Assembly (NCBI RefSeq): GCF_002234575.2
Contig: NZ_CP022464.2
Location: 2,790,001 to 2,854,000, forward strand
DNA length: 64,000 nt
Source: Enterocloster bolteae
GTDB taxonomy: Bacteria > Bacillota > Clostridia > Lachnospirales > Lachnospiraceae
Direction of reading: 5' to 3'
In this document: positions 44,656 to 53,999 of the stretch, one piece after another
Layout: the number at the start of each line of letters is the position of its first letter
Numbering within the stretch: the first letter of the stretch is position 1
Notes under the pieces: generated by a model
Told to the model about the DNA's origin: nothing
What the model saw: only the letters and a program-made list of their open reading frames with translations
Database searches by the model: none
Translations under genes and position numbers: made by a program

Positions 44656-46257
44656 ATGGGCAGATTGCAGTTATTGGATTGTACCTTGAGGGAAGCCCCT
44701 ATTGATAATTTGATGTGGGGAGAGATGAACATCCACAAGATGATTCATGGTCTTGAGATGGCAAATGTGGATATTATAGAATGTGGCTTTTTGAAGAATG
44801 CAGACTATATCAAAGGAAGTACATCTTTCCAGAGAGTAGAAGATATCATTCCTTTCCTGAAGAATAAGAAGAAAGGAAAAACATATGTAGCTTTGGTAGA
44901 CTATGGCCGGTATGACCTGAAGTATCTTTCTGAGTATGATAGAAGATCCATAGATGCAATCCGGGTGTGTTTTAAGAAGAATGAGATTGGGTTGGTATTG
45001 GATTACGCAGCACAGATTCGTGCCAAGGGGTATCAAGTATGCGTTCAGCATGTAGATACAATGGGTTTTTTCGATGAGGAGATTATTGACTTTATAGAAA
45101 AAGTTAATGAGTTCAAACCTTTGGCGTATTCTGTTGTGGATACCTTTGGCGCAATGTATGAAGAAGATATGCTTCACTATACCGGTCTTGCGGACCAATA
45201 CCTCTCCAAGGATATTTTGCTGGGCTTCCATGCCCATAATAACCTGATGCTGGCAGATGCAAATGCCCAGAGTTATATCAACAAGATGAGCGCCCACCGG
45301 GATGTTGTGGTGGATGCTTCTTTGTTTGGCTGTGGTCGCAGTGCGGGAAATGCCCATACGGAATTGATTGCACAGTTTATCAATAAGAAGCATGAGGAAA
45401 AGTACAATATTGACGAATTGTTGGATTTAATTGATACTGTTATTGCATCAGCACAGGAGGTGACCTCCTGGGGATACAGCATTCCTTACTTTATTGCCGG
45501 AATTTATAATGCCCATACCTTCAATGTGAAGCAGCTTCTAAAGCGTCACAATATTAAGTCAAAGGATTTGCGTGGCATTATTGAACTGTTGGACGATGTT
45601 CAGAAGAAAAAGTATGATTACGCTCTGCTGGAAAAGCTCTATGTAGAGTATTTTGACAATCCCGTGGCTGATGCCCTGGCATTAGAAAAGCTGAGCAATA
45701 CATTCAAGAACCGCAATATTCTGCTGCTTGCACCAGGTAAATCGGTGGCAGCAGAAAAGGAGCACATTCAAAAATTTATCGATGAGAAGAAGACGATGGT
45801 CATCGCAGTCAATAATGTGATCAGCGGATATCAGTTGGATTACATATTCTATAGCAGCACAAACCGATATAATCTTAGAAAATTTCAGGAGTGTGCCCCT
45901 GAGACGAAGGTTATTGTTACATCGAATATTCAGGGCGCAATTGAAGAAGATACCACGGTTGTAAACTATAGCTCTCTGATTAAATTCGGATGGGTAAATC
46001 TGGATAGCTCCGCCATCCTGCTGCTTAGACTTCTGATACGTTGCGGCGTGGAAGGGGTATATGTAGCTGGACTGGATGGGTACCGTTCAGCAGGTGACAC
46101 GTTCTATAAAAACGATTTGGAAACAGGCGTTGAGGATAAGGACAGACAAGAACTGACAAGAGAAAATACAGAAATGATTGCGGATATTGTGCAGACAAAT
46201 CCGGAGTTTGAGATTCATTTTATTACTCAAAGCGAATATAGTAAGGCTTTAGAATAA
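44656..46257 (+). CDS. DRE-TIM aldolase fused to a C-terminal domain of unknown role
   Basis: A 533-residue protein. Residues 1 to about 270 are a HMGL-like/4-hydroxy-2-oxovalerate-aldolase-type TIM barrel: LLDCTLREAP (the DRE motif), VDTFGAMYEEDM, and GFHAHNNLMLADANA with the metal-binding His residues. Residues about 355-533 form a separate alpha/beta domain (NILLLAPGKSVAAEKEHI, VIAVNNVISGYQLDYIFYSS, GVEGVYVAGLDGY) resembling DUF115/MptE-like proteins. It may form a C-C bond in synthesis of an acid sugar that the adjacent cytidylyltransferase activates; this is an inference. The fusion is unusual. Confidence 0.8.
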   Translation: MGRLQLLDCTLREAPIDNLMWGEMNIHKMIHGLEMANVDIIECGFLKNADYIKGSTSFQRVEDIIPFLKNKKKGKTYVALVDYGRYDLKYLSEYDRRSIDAIRVCFKKNEIGLVLDYAAQIRAKGYQVCVQHVDTMGFFDEEIIDFIEKVNEFKPLAYSVVDTFGAMYEEDMLHYTGLADQYLSKDILLGFHAHNNLMLADANAQSYINKMSAHRDVVVDASLFGCGRSAGNAHTELIAQFINKKHEEKYNIDELLDLIDTVIASAQEVTSWGYSIPYFIAGIYNAHTFNVKQLLKRHNIKSKDLRGIIELLDDVQKKKYDYALLEKLYVEYFDNPVADALALEKLSNTFKNRNILLLAPGKSVAAEKEHIQKFIDEKKTMVIAVNNVISGYQLDYIFYSSTNRYNLRKFQECAPETKVIVTSNIQGAIEEDTTVVNYSSLIKFGWVNLDSSAILLLRLLIRCGVEGVYVAGLDGYRSAGDTFYKNDLETGVEDKDRQELTRENTEMIADIVQTNPEFEIHFITQSEYSKALE

Positions 46258-46277
46258 ACATAGGAGATGGCATAGTG

Positions 46278-46778
46278 ATGTTGGAAGAATTAAAGGAAAA
46301 AGTTTAAAGAGGTCTTGCCGCGATTAAACCATCTGGTGTGGCGTATGAGGATTTGTCTGCAAAGGACATGGTCGTTGTTGATGTGGATGGTCATATTGTG
46401 GATGGTAGCTTAAATCTGTCTTCCGACACCAAAACGCATATTGAGTTTTTTAAAGCATTTGGAGAAATTGGTGCAATTCCCTGTACACGAAATCTTACTT
46501 ACCGAACATTCCAGAATCGCAGCCTGAATTCGCTGTTTGTTTCCAGAGTGCTCTGCCGTAGCCATGGTCCGTTTGCGTGGGGAAAGGATGCAGCACAGGT
46601 TGTATACCATGCTGTTGTTCTTGAGAAAGTTGCAAAGATGGCAATTTGTATCTGCATGATTTCGCCAAATGCGAAGCCAGCTCCTCACCATATTCTGGAC
46701 AAGCATTTTATGCGTAAGCATGGAGCCAATGCTTACTATGAACAAAAAAATGATTATGGGATGGAGGGGAAATTGTGA
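46278..46778 (+). pseudogene. Decayed AraD-type (class II aldolase/epimerase) gene
   Basis: The ATG at 46278 opens MLEELKEKV and stops at once (TAA, 46305). The same frame continues with IKPSGVAYEDLSAKDMVVVD, then TKTHIEFFKAFGEIGAIPCT and AAQVVYHAVVLEKVAKMA. Compared with L-ribulose-5-phosphate 4-epimerases, the stretch with the WGN motif and the zinc-binding HTH region are missing. Two in-frame deletions plus a stop make it inactive. Confidence 0.85.
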
Positions 46779-47428
46779 ATAAAAGTTTATATCTGATTTT
46801 TGATTTGGACGGTTGCCTGATTGATTCTAGCGAAGTCCAGAAAGCTGCTTTTTTTGGCAGCTATAAAGAAGTAGTCGGAGATGACCATTGTCCGTCTTAT
46901 GAAGAGTATATCAAGCATACTGGTGATTCTGTTAATGGGATGCTAAAAAAAATGGGGCTTCCAGCTGCGATGGCAGCATCGTTTCGGAGAATCAGTAGCG
47001 AATCTGTTGATAAGATTTTGGTCAACTGGGAAGCCATGAAGCTGGTTCGTAAACTTAAGAAATATGGCTACAAAACTGCATTATGTACGGGAAAGGATCA
47101 TTACCGCACGGTGGAAATATTAAAATACTTTCAATGTGATGATCTGTTTGATGTATTGATTTGCGGTGATGATGTTCCAGAACCCAAACCCTCGGCGATG
47201 CCAATTCTGAAAGCAATGGAAGCTTTGGGGGCAGACCTGGAGAATACCGTCATGATAGGTGACGGCTATAATGATATAAAAAGTGCAAAAAATGCCGGAG
47301 TAAAATCAATATTAACTTTGTGGTATGGAGATGCCGGAGTTCCAAAAGTAGCAGACTATTATTCTGAGACGGTAGAAGAAATGTGGGCAACTATTGATGA
47401 AATAGCGTCCTTTACAGCGAATACGTAA
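46775..47428 (+). CDS. HAD-family phosphatase (phosphoglycolate phosphatase-like)
   Basis: A 217-residue HAD hydrolase with motif I FDLDGCLIDS, a Lys in motif III, and motif IV GDGYNDIKSA. The GTG start follows GGAGGGG and overlaps the epimerase remnant. It probably dephosphorylates a sugar phosphate in the same pathway as the cytidylyltransferase and aldolase; the substrate is unknown. Confidence 0.87.
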   Translation: MNKSLYLIFDLDGCLIDSSEVQKAAFFGSYKEVVGDDHCPSYEEYIKHTGDSVNGMLKKMGLPAAMAASFRRISSESVDKILVNWEAMKLVRKLKKYGYKTALCTGKDHYRTVEILKYFQCDDLFDVLICGDDVPEPKPSAMPILKAMEALGADLENTVMIGDGYNDIKSAKNAGVKSILTLWYGDAGVPKVADYYSETVEEMWATIDEIASFTANT

Positions 47429-47459
47429 TGAGCAATTCTGAAAAATATGGGAGAATAAA

Positions 47460-49004
47460 ATGCAAAAAGGCAGAGTGAAAAATGTTTCCAGAAATATGAT
47501 TTTCGGAGGAATATTAAAAGTATATCAGATAATAACTCCTTTTATTATCAGAACAATAATGATATATTCCTTGGGCATAGAATATGTCGGGTTAAATAGC
47601 TTATTTGCATCGGTACTTCAAGTGTTGAACTTGGCAGAGTTAGGGGTTGGCTCTGCTATGGTATTTAGTATGTACGAACCCATTGCCCAAAATGATCATA
47701 TTACAATATGTGCTTTAATGAAGTTGTATAAAATATATTATCGTATTATTGGGATCATTATTTTAGGTGCGGGTATTATCGTTTTGCCATTTATCCCACA
47801 TTTAATTAGCGGTGAAGTTCCAGGTGGACTGAATGTATATACCTTATATATCTTGAATTTATTGGCTACGGTTTTCTCATATTGGCTATTTGCGTATAAA
47901 AGTTGTCTATTAACAGCATTCCAACGAAATGATATTATTAGTAGATCACTTCTTGTGGTCAGCACAATTCAATATGCTACACAGATTGTGGTTTTGGTAG
48001 TGTGGAAAAACTATTATCTATTTTTGCTTCTTGCTCTTTCCGCAGTATTGCTTAATAATGTTTTAACTGCATTTATGGCAAATCGTTTGTATCCGGATTT
48101 ACAACCTAAAGGGAAATTAGATACAGAGGTAGTTAAAAATATTAATCAGAAAGTAAAAGATCTTTTTACCGCGAAGATTGGAGGAGTTGTTGTTAACTCG
48201 GCAGATACAATTGTTATATCCGCGTTTTTGGGTTTGACTGCGTTAGCCGTATATCAAAACTACTATTATATTCTTTCAGCAGTAATGGGGATCAATCAAG
48301 TGATATATAAAGCGTGCTTGGCTAGTATAGGAAACAGCATGGTGCTTGAAAGTAAAGAAAAGAATTACTGTGATTTCAAGATGATATCAATGTTGTTTAT
48401 GTGGCTAATTGGGTTTTGTACAACCTGCTTTGCATGCCTTTTTCAACCATTTATGGAAATTTGGGTAGGGAAAGATTTGATGCTGAGCTATTTGATGGTG
48501 ATTCTGTTTTGCATTTATTTCTATTTATGTGAAATTATGAGCTTGTTTAGCTTATACAAAGACGCGGCAGGAATTTGGCATCAGGATCGATTTAGACCTT
48601 TGATTGAAGCAGGGGCAAATTTGGTAGTAAATCTTATATTAGTAAAGCCTATGGGCTTATATGGAATTCTAATCTCGACGATAATCAGTATGTGTTGCAT
48701 AAGTATTCCGTGGCTGTATAGGAATTTGTTTAAATATGTTTTTGACAGATCTGTTTCCGAATATACGAAGATACTTTTAGGTGGAACTGCAATCATGATA
48801 TTTGTAACTACTGGTGTTGCATTACTTACTAGATTTATTCCGTTAAGCGGAAACATTGGATTGTTTGTTCGATTGCTTACATGCATAATAGTTAGCAATA
48901 CTCTATACTATTTGCTATTTAAGAAATTTGAGACTTTTGCAAAAATTCTTCTGCTTATCAACAGAATAACAGGAAAAAGAATATTTAAGGTTAGTATACA
49001 ATAA
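47460..49004 (+). CDS. Wzx-type oligosaccharide flippase
   Basis: A 514-residue polytopic membrane protein of the MATE/PST superfamily with about 12-14 hydrophobic segments (YSLGIEYVGLNSLFASVLQV, GGVVVNSADTIVISAFLGL). It moves the lipid-linked repeat unit to the outer face for the Wzy polymerase. It is the last intact gene of the polysaccharide locus. Confidence 0.9.
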   Translation: MQKGRVKNVSRNMIFGGILKVYQIITPFIIRTIMIYSLGIEYVGLNSLFASVLQVLNLAELGVGSAMVFSMYEPIAQNDHITICALMKLYKIYYRIIGIIILGAGIIVLPFIPHLISGEVPGGLNVYTLYILNLLATVFSYWLFAYKSCLLTAFQRNDIISRSLLVVSTIQYATQIVVLVVWKNYYLFLLLALSAVLLNNVLTAFMANRLYPDLQPKGKLDTEVVKNINQKVKDLFTAKIGGVVVNSADTIVISAFLGLTALAVYQNYYYILSAVMGINQVIYKACLASIGNSMVLESKEKNYCDFKMISMLFMWLIGFCTTCFACLFQPFMEIWVGKDLMLSYLMVILFCIYFYLCEIMSLFSLYKDAAGIWHQDRFRPLIEAGANLVVNLILVKPMGLYGILISTIISMCCISIPWLYRNLFKYVFDRSVSEYTKILLGGTAIMIFVTTGVALLTRFIPLSGNIGLFVRLLTCIIVSNTLYYLLFKKFETFAKILLLINRITGKRIFKVSIQ

Positions 49005-49099
49005 TGAATGAGGAGAAGATTTGTTTTGAAATACGATTATTTGGTAATAGCAGGACTGGAAACAGTGTGGCGTAGATATCAGCCGCACCACGTTCCCAG

Positions 49100-49467
49100 G
49101 ACGGCGGGCGCAGACGAATTCCTACATGTGACTGTTTCGCAGCGGCGAAGACGGAGAACCGCCGATCATCATCTACAAGTATTCGTCAACGCGGGCCGGG
49201 GACAATGCGAAGGAATTCCTGGAAGGGTTCCTTGGATATCTGATGTGCGACGGGTCCAGTGGCTACAACAAAGTACCGAATGCAAAACGGACTGCCTGCT
49301 GGGCCCATATACGCAGATATCTGATCGACGCGATCCCCAAGGGAAAGCAGCTCGACTACACGCAGGCATCTGTCCAGGGGGTCATGTATGTCAACCGGCT
49401 CTTTGAACTGGAGGATAAAATCCGCCGGAAGTACGCCGGGAATTATGAAGCCATCCGGCAGGCCTGA
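49100..49467 (+). pseudogene. IS66-family transposase fragment
   Basis: One frame reads RSGEDGEPPIIIYKYSSTRA, then GYNKVPNAKRTACWAHIRRY and a tail to 49467, which is the central part of an IS66 TnpC protein. An upstream stop (TGA at 49129) sits where a Trp codon is expected. Both ends of the gene are gone, and it is GC-richer than the flanking cps DNA. Confidence 0.85.
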
Positions 49468-49476
49468 CTCGAAAAA

Positions 49477-49681
49477 GAGATGGCCACAACTGCTCTGCTG
49501 CATTTAGCTCTGGATTACTTTTATCCATCGCTTGTTTTATGATTTCAAGGGATGGCTTAGCATAATATATTCTAGTTGTCTGCGTAGAAGCATGACCGAG
49601 GATTCTTGACACAAGTTCAAGCCTTTCAAAGACGATAGTAGTAGGTATCTCTTGTAATATTTTTCTGCCGGCTCCATTCAA
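49477..49681 (-). pseudogene. C-terminal fragment of a tyrosine recombinase
   Basis: The minus strand gives RLELVSRILGHASTQTTRIYY with the distal catalytic His and Tyr of tyrosine recombinases, then KPSLEIIKQAMDKSNPEL. The N-terminal two thirds are absent. Together with the IS66 piece it marks the right border of the polysaccharide island. Confidence 0.8.
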
Positions 49682-49858
49682 TAACTACCATACCTTCAGG
49701 TGGAACTTTTTTGCAACTTAACTTGTTTGAGGCATTTTCTAAACTTCACACTCATGGAGGGTGGGTGGGGAGATTATCTCAGATATTGAATAGTATTATA
49801 AAGTACTAATGGTAGAGTTTTTGAATCACTTACAAAGAAATTTCCCCTAGGAGGTGCC

Positions 49859-50383
49859 ATGTTCCATCCACGCAAATATCTGTTTCGTTTCCTATTTCTT
49901 TTTTCCATAGCGGTCATCCTGTATGCCACATTATACCGTGAAACAGGACAAGGAGACATACAGCTCCAGCTTTTCTGGACCATAAAAAGGGCCTGGAGAG
50001 AACATTCTGGCAATCATTGGTATCTGATTCTTGGTAATATCGCCCTATTCATGCCATTCGGATTTTTCTTTACTATCATTCTCCGAAAGCCGGACTGGAA
50101 GAAGGCAGCCATCATAGGATTTGTTTTTTCGTCTGTTATAGAGGTTACTCAGGTTCTGACGGATAGGGGACTAGGAGAGCTGGATGATGTACTCCACAAT
50201 ACCTGGGGGAGCCTGATGGGATATTGTGCAGCAGTGATACTGGGGTATTTGTTCGGACGGCATAGTAACAGGTATAAAGGAAAAGTGAAAGGGGCAAGTC
50301 TGTTTTTCGGAATAACAATATTGGCGTTTGCAATATTAATATTTTATAACCAGCCGGACTGGAATGTACGTTTGCGGAGATAG
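49859..50383 (+). CDS. VanZ-like family membrane protein
   Basis: A 174-residue protein with four hydrophobic segments and the VanZ pattern (NHWYLILGNIALFMPFGFFF, SSVIEVTQVLTDRGLGELDDV, NTWGSLMGYC). VanZ relatives are linked to teicoplanin resistance, but most chromosomal copies have no known role. The ATG follows CTAGGAGGT. Confidence 0.9.
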   Translation: MFHPRKYLFRFLFLFSIAVILYATLYRETGQGDIQLQLFWTIKRAWREHSGNHWYLILGNIALFMPFGFFFTIILRKPDWKKAAIIGFVFSSVIEVTQVLTDRGLGELDDVLHNTWGSLMGYCAAVILGYLFGRHSNRYKGKVKGASLFFGITILAFAILIFYNQPDWNVRLRR

Positions 50384-50520
50384 CATTAGCAGTGCTTAAG
50401 AATACGGTTTTCCGGCTTGGGGAGCGGGGATGACAGGATAAGCTGTACACAAATACCTGCCAAAACTCTGCCAGAGTACCAGCGCAAGCTTCCACCAGCG
50501 CAAGCTTCACCAAAAAACAC

Positions 50521-50549
50521 TTGACAAATCCCCCAATAATTATTATGCT
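50521..50549 (+). promoter_or_regulatory. Promoter of the valS T-box transcript
   Basis: -35 TTGACA (50521-50526), a 17-base spacer and -10 TATGCT (50544-50549), with a second TGATAAT just behind. It lies about 60 bases before the T-box Stem I. Confidence 0.75.
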
Positions 50550-50599
50550 TGATAATTATAAATCAAAGCAAATAAACCAAACAAGCAAATCATGCAAAC

Positions 50600-50930
50600 A
50601 AAGCAATCCAATTAAACACAACGGTTACGAAGAAGAGGAGTACATCATATAAACCATCAGAGAGGGCGGTCCACTGGCTGAAAGGCGGCCCGGGCAGAGT
50701 ATGATAGAAGGTAGCTTCTGAACTGGAGCGGTGAAGGATAAAACTGAGTGACTGGCAGGCGGATATTCCCGTATTGCCTCTATGAAAAGTTTCCTTCTGT
50801 GTAGCTGCTTCCGACCGGCCTGCGTTAAAGGCCTAATGAGACTGCCGGACATCCGGCAAAACAAAGGTGGTACCGCGGACACTCCGCCCTTTGCCTTCCC
50901 TTAACCGGGATTGGCGAAGGGCTTTTTATT
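50600..50930 (+). promoter_or_regulatory. T-box riboswitch upstream of valS
   Basis: The leader carries Stem I elements (GAAGAAGAGGAGTA, then CAGAGAGG and TGGCTGAAAG) and the diagnostic T-box AAGGTGGTACCGCGG at 50864-50878. A strong terminator follows. T-boxes sense uncharged tRNA and allow read-through when the amino acid is short. A GTA valine triplet in GAAGGTAGC (about 50707-50715) could be the specifier, but I did not fold Stem I to confirm this. Confidence 0.93.
50886..50930 (+). terminator. T-box terminator
   Basis: GCCCTTTGCC (50886-50895) pairs with GGCGAAGGGC (50913-50922), with one wobble, and is followed by TTTTT. It is the alternative of the antiterminator formed around the T-box sequence. 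Confidence 0.9.
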
Positions 50931-50984
50931 TTCAGGCAAACAGGGTCTGTCTGCCGGCAGCCATTTTTCTGTAATTAACCAAAC

Positions 50985-51222
50985 CGTTAATGAGTCCATC
51001 AACAAAAACATTAACAGACCCATTAACAAAACCACTAACCCAAACAAATTAGTTACTATAATTACAAAAATTACAAAAACTAATTACAAAAACTAATTAT
51101 CAAAACTAATTATCAAAACTAATTACAAAAATTAATTATCAAGACTCATTATTAAAACCCATTATTTAGACCAATTACAAAGAGCCATTACAAAGACCCA
51201 TTACAAAAACCATCTACAAAAA
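50985..51222 (+). repeat. 13-bp imperfect tandem repeat between T-box and valS
   Basis: About 240 bases consist of variants of a 13-bp unit, ACTAATTACAAAA / ACTAATTATCAAA / ACCCATTACAAAG, in uninterrupted register over at least the last eleven units (about 51080-51222) and more loosely before. The plus strand is almost free of G, so the mRNA leader should be unstructured. It ends at the AAGGAG site of valS. Confidence 0.85.
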
Positions 51223-51235
51223 AGGAGAACAAACC

Positions 51236-53875
51236 ATGAAGGAACTGGAGAAAACCTACAACCCGGCGGACATCGAAGACCGCCTGTACCAGAAGTGGCT
51301 GGACGGAAAGTATTTCCACGCAGAGGTAAACCGCAGTAAGAAACCATTTACCATCGTGATGCCGCCGCCAAACATCACAGGCCAGCTGCACATGGGCCAT
51401 GCCCTGGACAATACCATGCAGGATATTCTGATCCGCTATAAGAGAATGCAGGGCTACGAGGCGCTGTGGCAGCCGGGTACGGACCATGCTGCCATTGCCA
51501 CCGAGGTCAAGGTTATTGACAAGCTTAAGAAGGAAGGCGTTGACAAGGCAGACCTGGGACGGGACGGTTTCCTTAAGGAGTGCTGGAAGTGGAGAGACGA
51601 GTACGGCACCAGAATTGTGAATCAGCTTCATAAACTGGGTTCATCTGCTGACTGGGACAGGGAGCGTTTTACCATGGACCATGGCTGCTCTGACGCAGTT
51701 CTGGAGGTCTTTGTCAAGCTGTACGAAAAAGGCTACATCTATAAGGGGTCCAGAATCATCAACTGGTGCCCTGTATGCCAGACCTCTATCTCTGATGCAG
51801 AGGTGGAGCATGTGGAGCAGAACGGCTTTTTCTGGCACATCAATTATCCTGTAGTGGGAGAGCCTGGCCGTTTTGTGGAGATAGCCACCACAAGGCCGGA
51901 AACCATGCTGGGAGACACCGCGGTTGCGGTGAACCCGGAGGACGAGCGCTATCAGGACATCGTGGGCAAGATGCTTAAGCTGCCTCTGACAGACAGGGAG
52001 ATTCCTGTTATCGCCGACCCGTATGTGGACAAGGAATTTGGAACAGGCTGCGTGAAAATTACCCCGGCCCACGACCCCAACGACTTTGAGGTGGGCAAGC
52101 GCCACAACCTGGAAGAAATCATTATCTTAAACGACGATGCCACAGTAAATGTTCCGGGACCGTATTTTGGTATGGACCGCTACGAGGCCAGGAAGGCCAT
52201 TGTGGCTGATTTGGAGGCCCAGGGCCTGTTGGTCAAGGTGGTTCCCCACTCCCATAACGTAGGAACCCATGACCGCTGCAAGACCACGGTAGAGCCAATG
52301 GTGAAGCAGCAGTGGTTTGTAAAGATGGAGGAGATGGCTAAGCCGGCCATTGAGGCCCTTAAGAACGGCAGCCTTACTTTTGTTCCTGAGAGCTTTGGAA
52401 AGACATATCTCCACTGGCTGGAAGGTATCCGCGACTGGTGTATCTCCAGACAGCTGTGGTGGGGACACAGGATACCTGCCTATTACTGTCAGGAATGCGG
52501 AGAAATCGTGGTTTCCAAGGAAGCTCCCCACGCCTGCCCTAAGTGCGGCTGCACTTCATTAAAACAGGATGAGGATACCCTGGATACCTGGTTCTCATCC
52601 GCCCTCTGGCCCTTCTCTACCCTGGGCTGGCCTGAAAAGACAGAGGATCTGGATTATTTCTATCCCACAGATGTTCTGGTAACAGGATATGATATTATTT
52701 TCTTCTGGGTTATCCGTATGGTGTTCTCCGGCCTGGAGCAAACCGGAAAGCTTCCGTTCCACACCGTGCTGATTCACGGCCTGGTAAGAGACTCCGAAGG
52801 ACGGAAAATGAGCAAGTCCCTGGGCAACGGCATCGATCCCCTGGAGGTCATCGACAAGTACGGCGCAGATGCCCTGCGCATGACCCTGATTACGGGCAAT
52901 GCGCCCGGCAATGATATGCGCTTCTATTGGGAGCGTGTGGAGAACAGCCGTAACTTTGCCAATAAGGTCTGGAATGCGTCCCGATTCATTATGATGAACA
53001 TTGAGAAGGCTGCTCAGTCCGGCGAGGTGGCTTTGGACCGCCTTACCATGGCTGACAAATGGATTGTGTCCAAGGTTAATACCCTTACCAGGGAAGTGAC
53101 GGAGAACCTGGATAAATACGAGCTGGGAATCGCCCTTCAGAAGGTTTATGATTTTATTTGGGAAGAATTTTGCGATTGGTATATTGAAATGGTGAAGCCA
53201 AGGCTGTACAATGAAGAGGACGATACAAAGGCGGCTGCCATCTGGACGCTTAAGCATGTGCTGATTCAGGCGCTGAAACTGCTTCATCCCTTTATGCCGT
53301 TTATATCAGAAGAAATTTTCTGCAATCTCCAGGAGGAAGAGGAGACCATCATGATTTCCCAGTGGCCGGTTTACAGGGATGACTGGAATTTTGCAAAGGA
53401 AGAACAGTCCACAGAGACCATCAAGGAGGCTGTAAGAGCTATCCGTGGCGTGCGTTCATCCATGAACGTTCCTCCCAGTAAGAAGGCAACTGTTTATGTG
53501 GTATCGGAGGACGCAGGGCTGCTGCAGATATTTGAGCACAGTAAAAGCTTCTTTGCCGCTTTGGGCTATGCGGGCGAGGTGATTCTCCAGGAGAATAAGG
53601 AAGGAATTGCAGATGATGCTGTATCAGCAGTGATTCACAAGGCAGTGATTTATATGCCATTTGCAGATTTGGTGGATATCGAGAAGGAGATAGAGCGGTT
53701 AAGAGGCGAAGAAAAACGTCTGGCAGGAGAGCTGGCCCGTTCCAGAGGTATGCTGGGCAATGAGAAGTTTGTAAACAGGGCGCCCGAAGCAAAGATTGCC
53801 GAGGAGCGCGCAAAGCTTGAAAAATATGAGCAGATGATGGAGCAGGTGAAGATACGTCTGGCACAGCTTCAGTGA
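51236..53875 (+). CDS. valS: Valyl-tRNA synthetase
   Basis: 879 residues, the normal length for a class I valine-tRNA ligase. Visible are the HIGH-type motif (PPPNITGQLHMGHAL near residue 43), the editing domain in the middle, a zinc-type cluster (YYCQECGEIV ... CPKCGC), KMSKS (GRKMSKSLGN), the anticodon-binding domain and the C-terminal coiled coil (about 815-879). It charges tRNA(Val) with valine in the cytoplasm. It is controlled by the T-box leader. Confidence 0.98.
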   Translation: MKELEKTYNPADIEDRLYQKWLDGKYFHAEVNRSKKPFTIVMPPPNITGQLHMGHALDNTMQDILIRYKRMQGYEALWQPGTDHAAIATEVKVIDKLKKEGVDKADLGRDGFLKECWKWRDEYGTRIVNQLHKLGSSADWDRERFTMDHGCSDAVLEVFVKLYEKGYIYKGSRIINWCPVCQTSISDAEVEHVEQNGFFWHINYPVVGEPGRFVEIATTRPETMLGDTAVAVNPEDERYQDIVGKMLKLPLTDREIPVIADPYVDKEFGTGCVKITPAHDPNDFEVGKRHNLEEIIILNDDATVNVPGPYFGMDRYEARKAIVADLEAQGLLVKVVPHSHNVGTHDRCKTTVEPMVKQQWFVKMEEMAKPAIEALKNGSLTFVPESFGKTYLHWLEGIRDWCISRQLWWGHRIPAYYCQECGEIVVSKEAPHACPKCGCTSLKQDEDTLDTWFSSALWPFSTLGWPEKTEDLDYFYPTDVLVTGYDIIFFWVIRMVFSGLEQTGKLPFHTVLIHGLVRDSEGRKMSKSLGNGIDPLEVIDKYGADALRMTLITGNAPGNDMRFYWERVENSRNFANKVWNASRFIMMNIEKAAQSGEVALDRLTMADKWIVSKVNTLTREVTENLDKYELGIALQKVYDFIWEEFCDWYIEMVKPRLYNEEDDTKAAAIWTLKHVLIQALKLLHPFMPFISEEIFCNLQEEEETIMISQWPVYRDDWNFAKEEQSTETIKEAVRAIRGVRSSMNVPPSKKATVYVVSEDAGLLQIFEHSKSFFAALGYAGEVILQENKEGIADDAVSAVIHKAVIYMPFADLVDIEKEIERLRGEEKRLAGELARSRGMLGNEKFVNRAPEAKIAEERAKLEKYEQMMEQVKIRLAQLQ

Positions 53876-53906
53876 TGAACCCGGAGAAAAATTAGGGCGG
53901 TGGGGG

Positions 53907-53971
53907 CAGGCCGTATACACCGCGGCAGACCAGCTACACCGCGCCAGGCCGTATACACCGCGGCAGACCAG
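53907..53971 (+). repeat. 27-bp direct repeat after valS
   Basis: Two identical 27-bp copies (53907-53933 and 53945-53971), beginning CAGGCCGTATACACCGCGGC, are spaced 38 bp apart in the 124-base gap between valS and the BTAD-type regulator. GTATAC and CCGCGG inside are palindromic. The function is unknown. Confidence 0.8.
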
Positions 53972-53999
53972 ATACAGGGATAGAGAGGGAGAGCATAGC

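Noticed and set aside
44436..44705. 89-codon plus-strand frame between IS110 and the aldolase gene
   Set aside because: It has no good start site or domain and overlaps the aldolase start; it is more likely IS end and leader sequence.
50985..51222. 13-bp repeats as a CRISPR array or centromere-like plasmid iterons
   Set aside because: Units are contiguous and imperfect with no spacers, no cas genes lie nearby, and the site is a valS leader, not a replication region.
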